Shown in pieces: positions 14,927-15,005 of a DNA stretch of 15,005 nucleotides; position 1 is the stretch's first letter; the number at the start of each line of letters is the position of its first letter. This DNA comes from Rhodobacteraceae bacterium UBA1957 (GTDB taxonomy: Bacteria; Pseudomonadota; Alphaproteobacteria; Rhodobacterales; Rhodobacteraceae). The notes under the pieces were generated by a model. It did not search any database, was not told where the DNA came from, and worked only from the letters and a program-made list of their open reading frames with translations. A program made the position numbers and the translations under genes. The stretch spans positions 1-15,005 of the forward strand of contig DDEJ01000074.1 in the NCBI GenBank assembly GCA_002336405.1, written 5' to 3'.

Positions 14927-15005
14927 TGAAAAATCGGGGCTGAAAAACCGCGGCTGCAAAGTCAGTGTTGAAAAGTCTGTGTCGAAAAGACGGTTTTGAA
15001 GAGAC
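14927..15005 (+). repeat. Degenerate 14-bp tandem repeat at the window edge
   Basis: Five consecutive 14-base units start at 14927, 14941, 14955, 14969 and 14983, and a sixth begins at 14997. Each opens with a variant of TGAAAAG: TGAAAAA, TGAAAAA, TGCAAAG, TGAAAAG, CGAAAAG and TGAAGAG. Each continues with a G/T/C-rich heptamer. The array is cut by the window end. It begins 24 bp after the ATPase stop and has no clear hairpin. Confidence 0.5.

Noticed and set aside
1..15005. CRISPR array, tRNA/rRNA, insertion sequence or attachment site
   Set aside because: No regular spacer-repeat pattern, no cloverleaf or rRNA-like stretch, and no transposase or integrase reading frame was found; the 14-bp repeat at the right end has no spacers.

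Overview
The window looks like chromosomal DNA of a marine-type alphaproteobacterium, probably Roseobacter/Rhodobacterales or a neighbour such as SAR116. The reasons are the LeuB wording around its active site (YADAGAMQL...[11 protein letters not shown]), a non-pyrrolysine MttB-family methyltransferase with an Arg/Lys-rich N-terminal tail, a GcvA-type LysR regulator, and an S51 peptidase of the 'type 1 glutamine amidotransferase-like' subgroup. The genus cannot be fixed from the sequence. Base composition is moderate and uneven: two sampled 60-base lines gave 24 G+C (from 3541, kinase gene) and 36 G+C (from 14341, transporter ATPase). No tRNA, rRNA, IS element or CRISPR array was seen.

Layout. 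(1) 1-588: AT-rich; holds the decayed 3' part of an HxlR-family regulator (65-325) and the leuB leader. (2) 589-1695 (+): leuB, leucine biosynthesis, closed by a 10-bp hairpin shared with the convergent kinase gene. (3) 1807-3957 (-): an orphan membrane hybrid histidine kinase with a C-terminal receiver, preceded by a symmetric set of four TATCAA/TTGATA half-sites. (4) 4132-7486 (-): a tight three-gene operon, MttB-family methyltransferase > ketopantoate-reductase-family oxidoreductase > fumarylacetoacetate-hydrolase-family enzyme, with both junctions overlapping as ATGA. (5) 7599-8507 (+): a divergent LysR regulator; its 112-bp gap to the operon carries two perfect inverted repeats. (6) 8475-9176 (-): an S51 peptidase-like protein, convergent with and overlapping the regulator. 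(7) 9451-14902 (+): a complete Dpp/Opp-type ABC importer consisting of a binding protein, two permeases and one fused double ATPase, with a strong hairpin between the binding protein and the permeases. (8) 14927-15005: a degenerate 14-bp tandem repeat running off the edge.

Working together (inference). Regions 4-7 read as one catabolic island. The importer would bring in an amino-acid- or peptide-like compound and the S51 protein could trim an amide or dipeptide bond. The MttB-family protein could remove an N-methyl group, and the reductase and FAH-family hydrolase could process the resulting keto-acid skeleton, all under the LysR protein. The substrate is unknown. No corrinoid protein or methyl-corrinoid:tetrahydrofolate methyltransferase is present, so an MttB reaction would need partners encoded elsewhere. 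This island is the best candidate here for an undescribed system.
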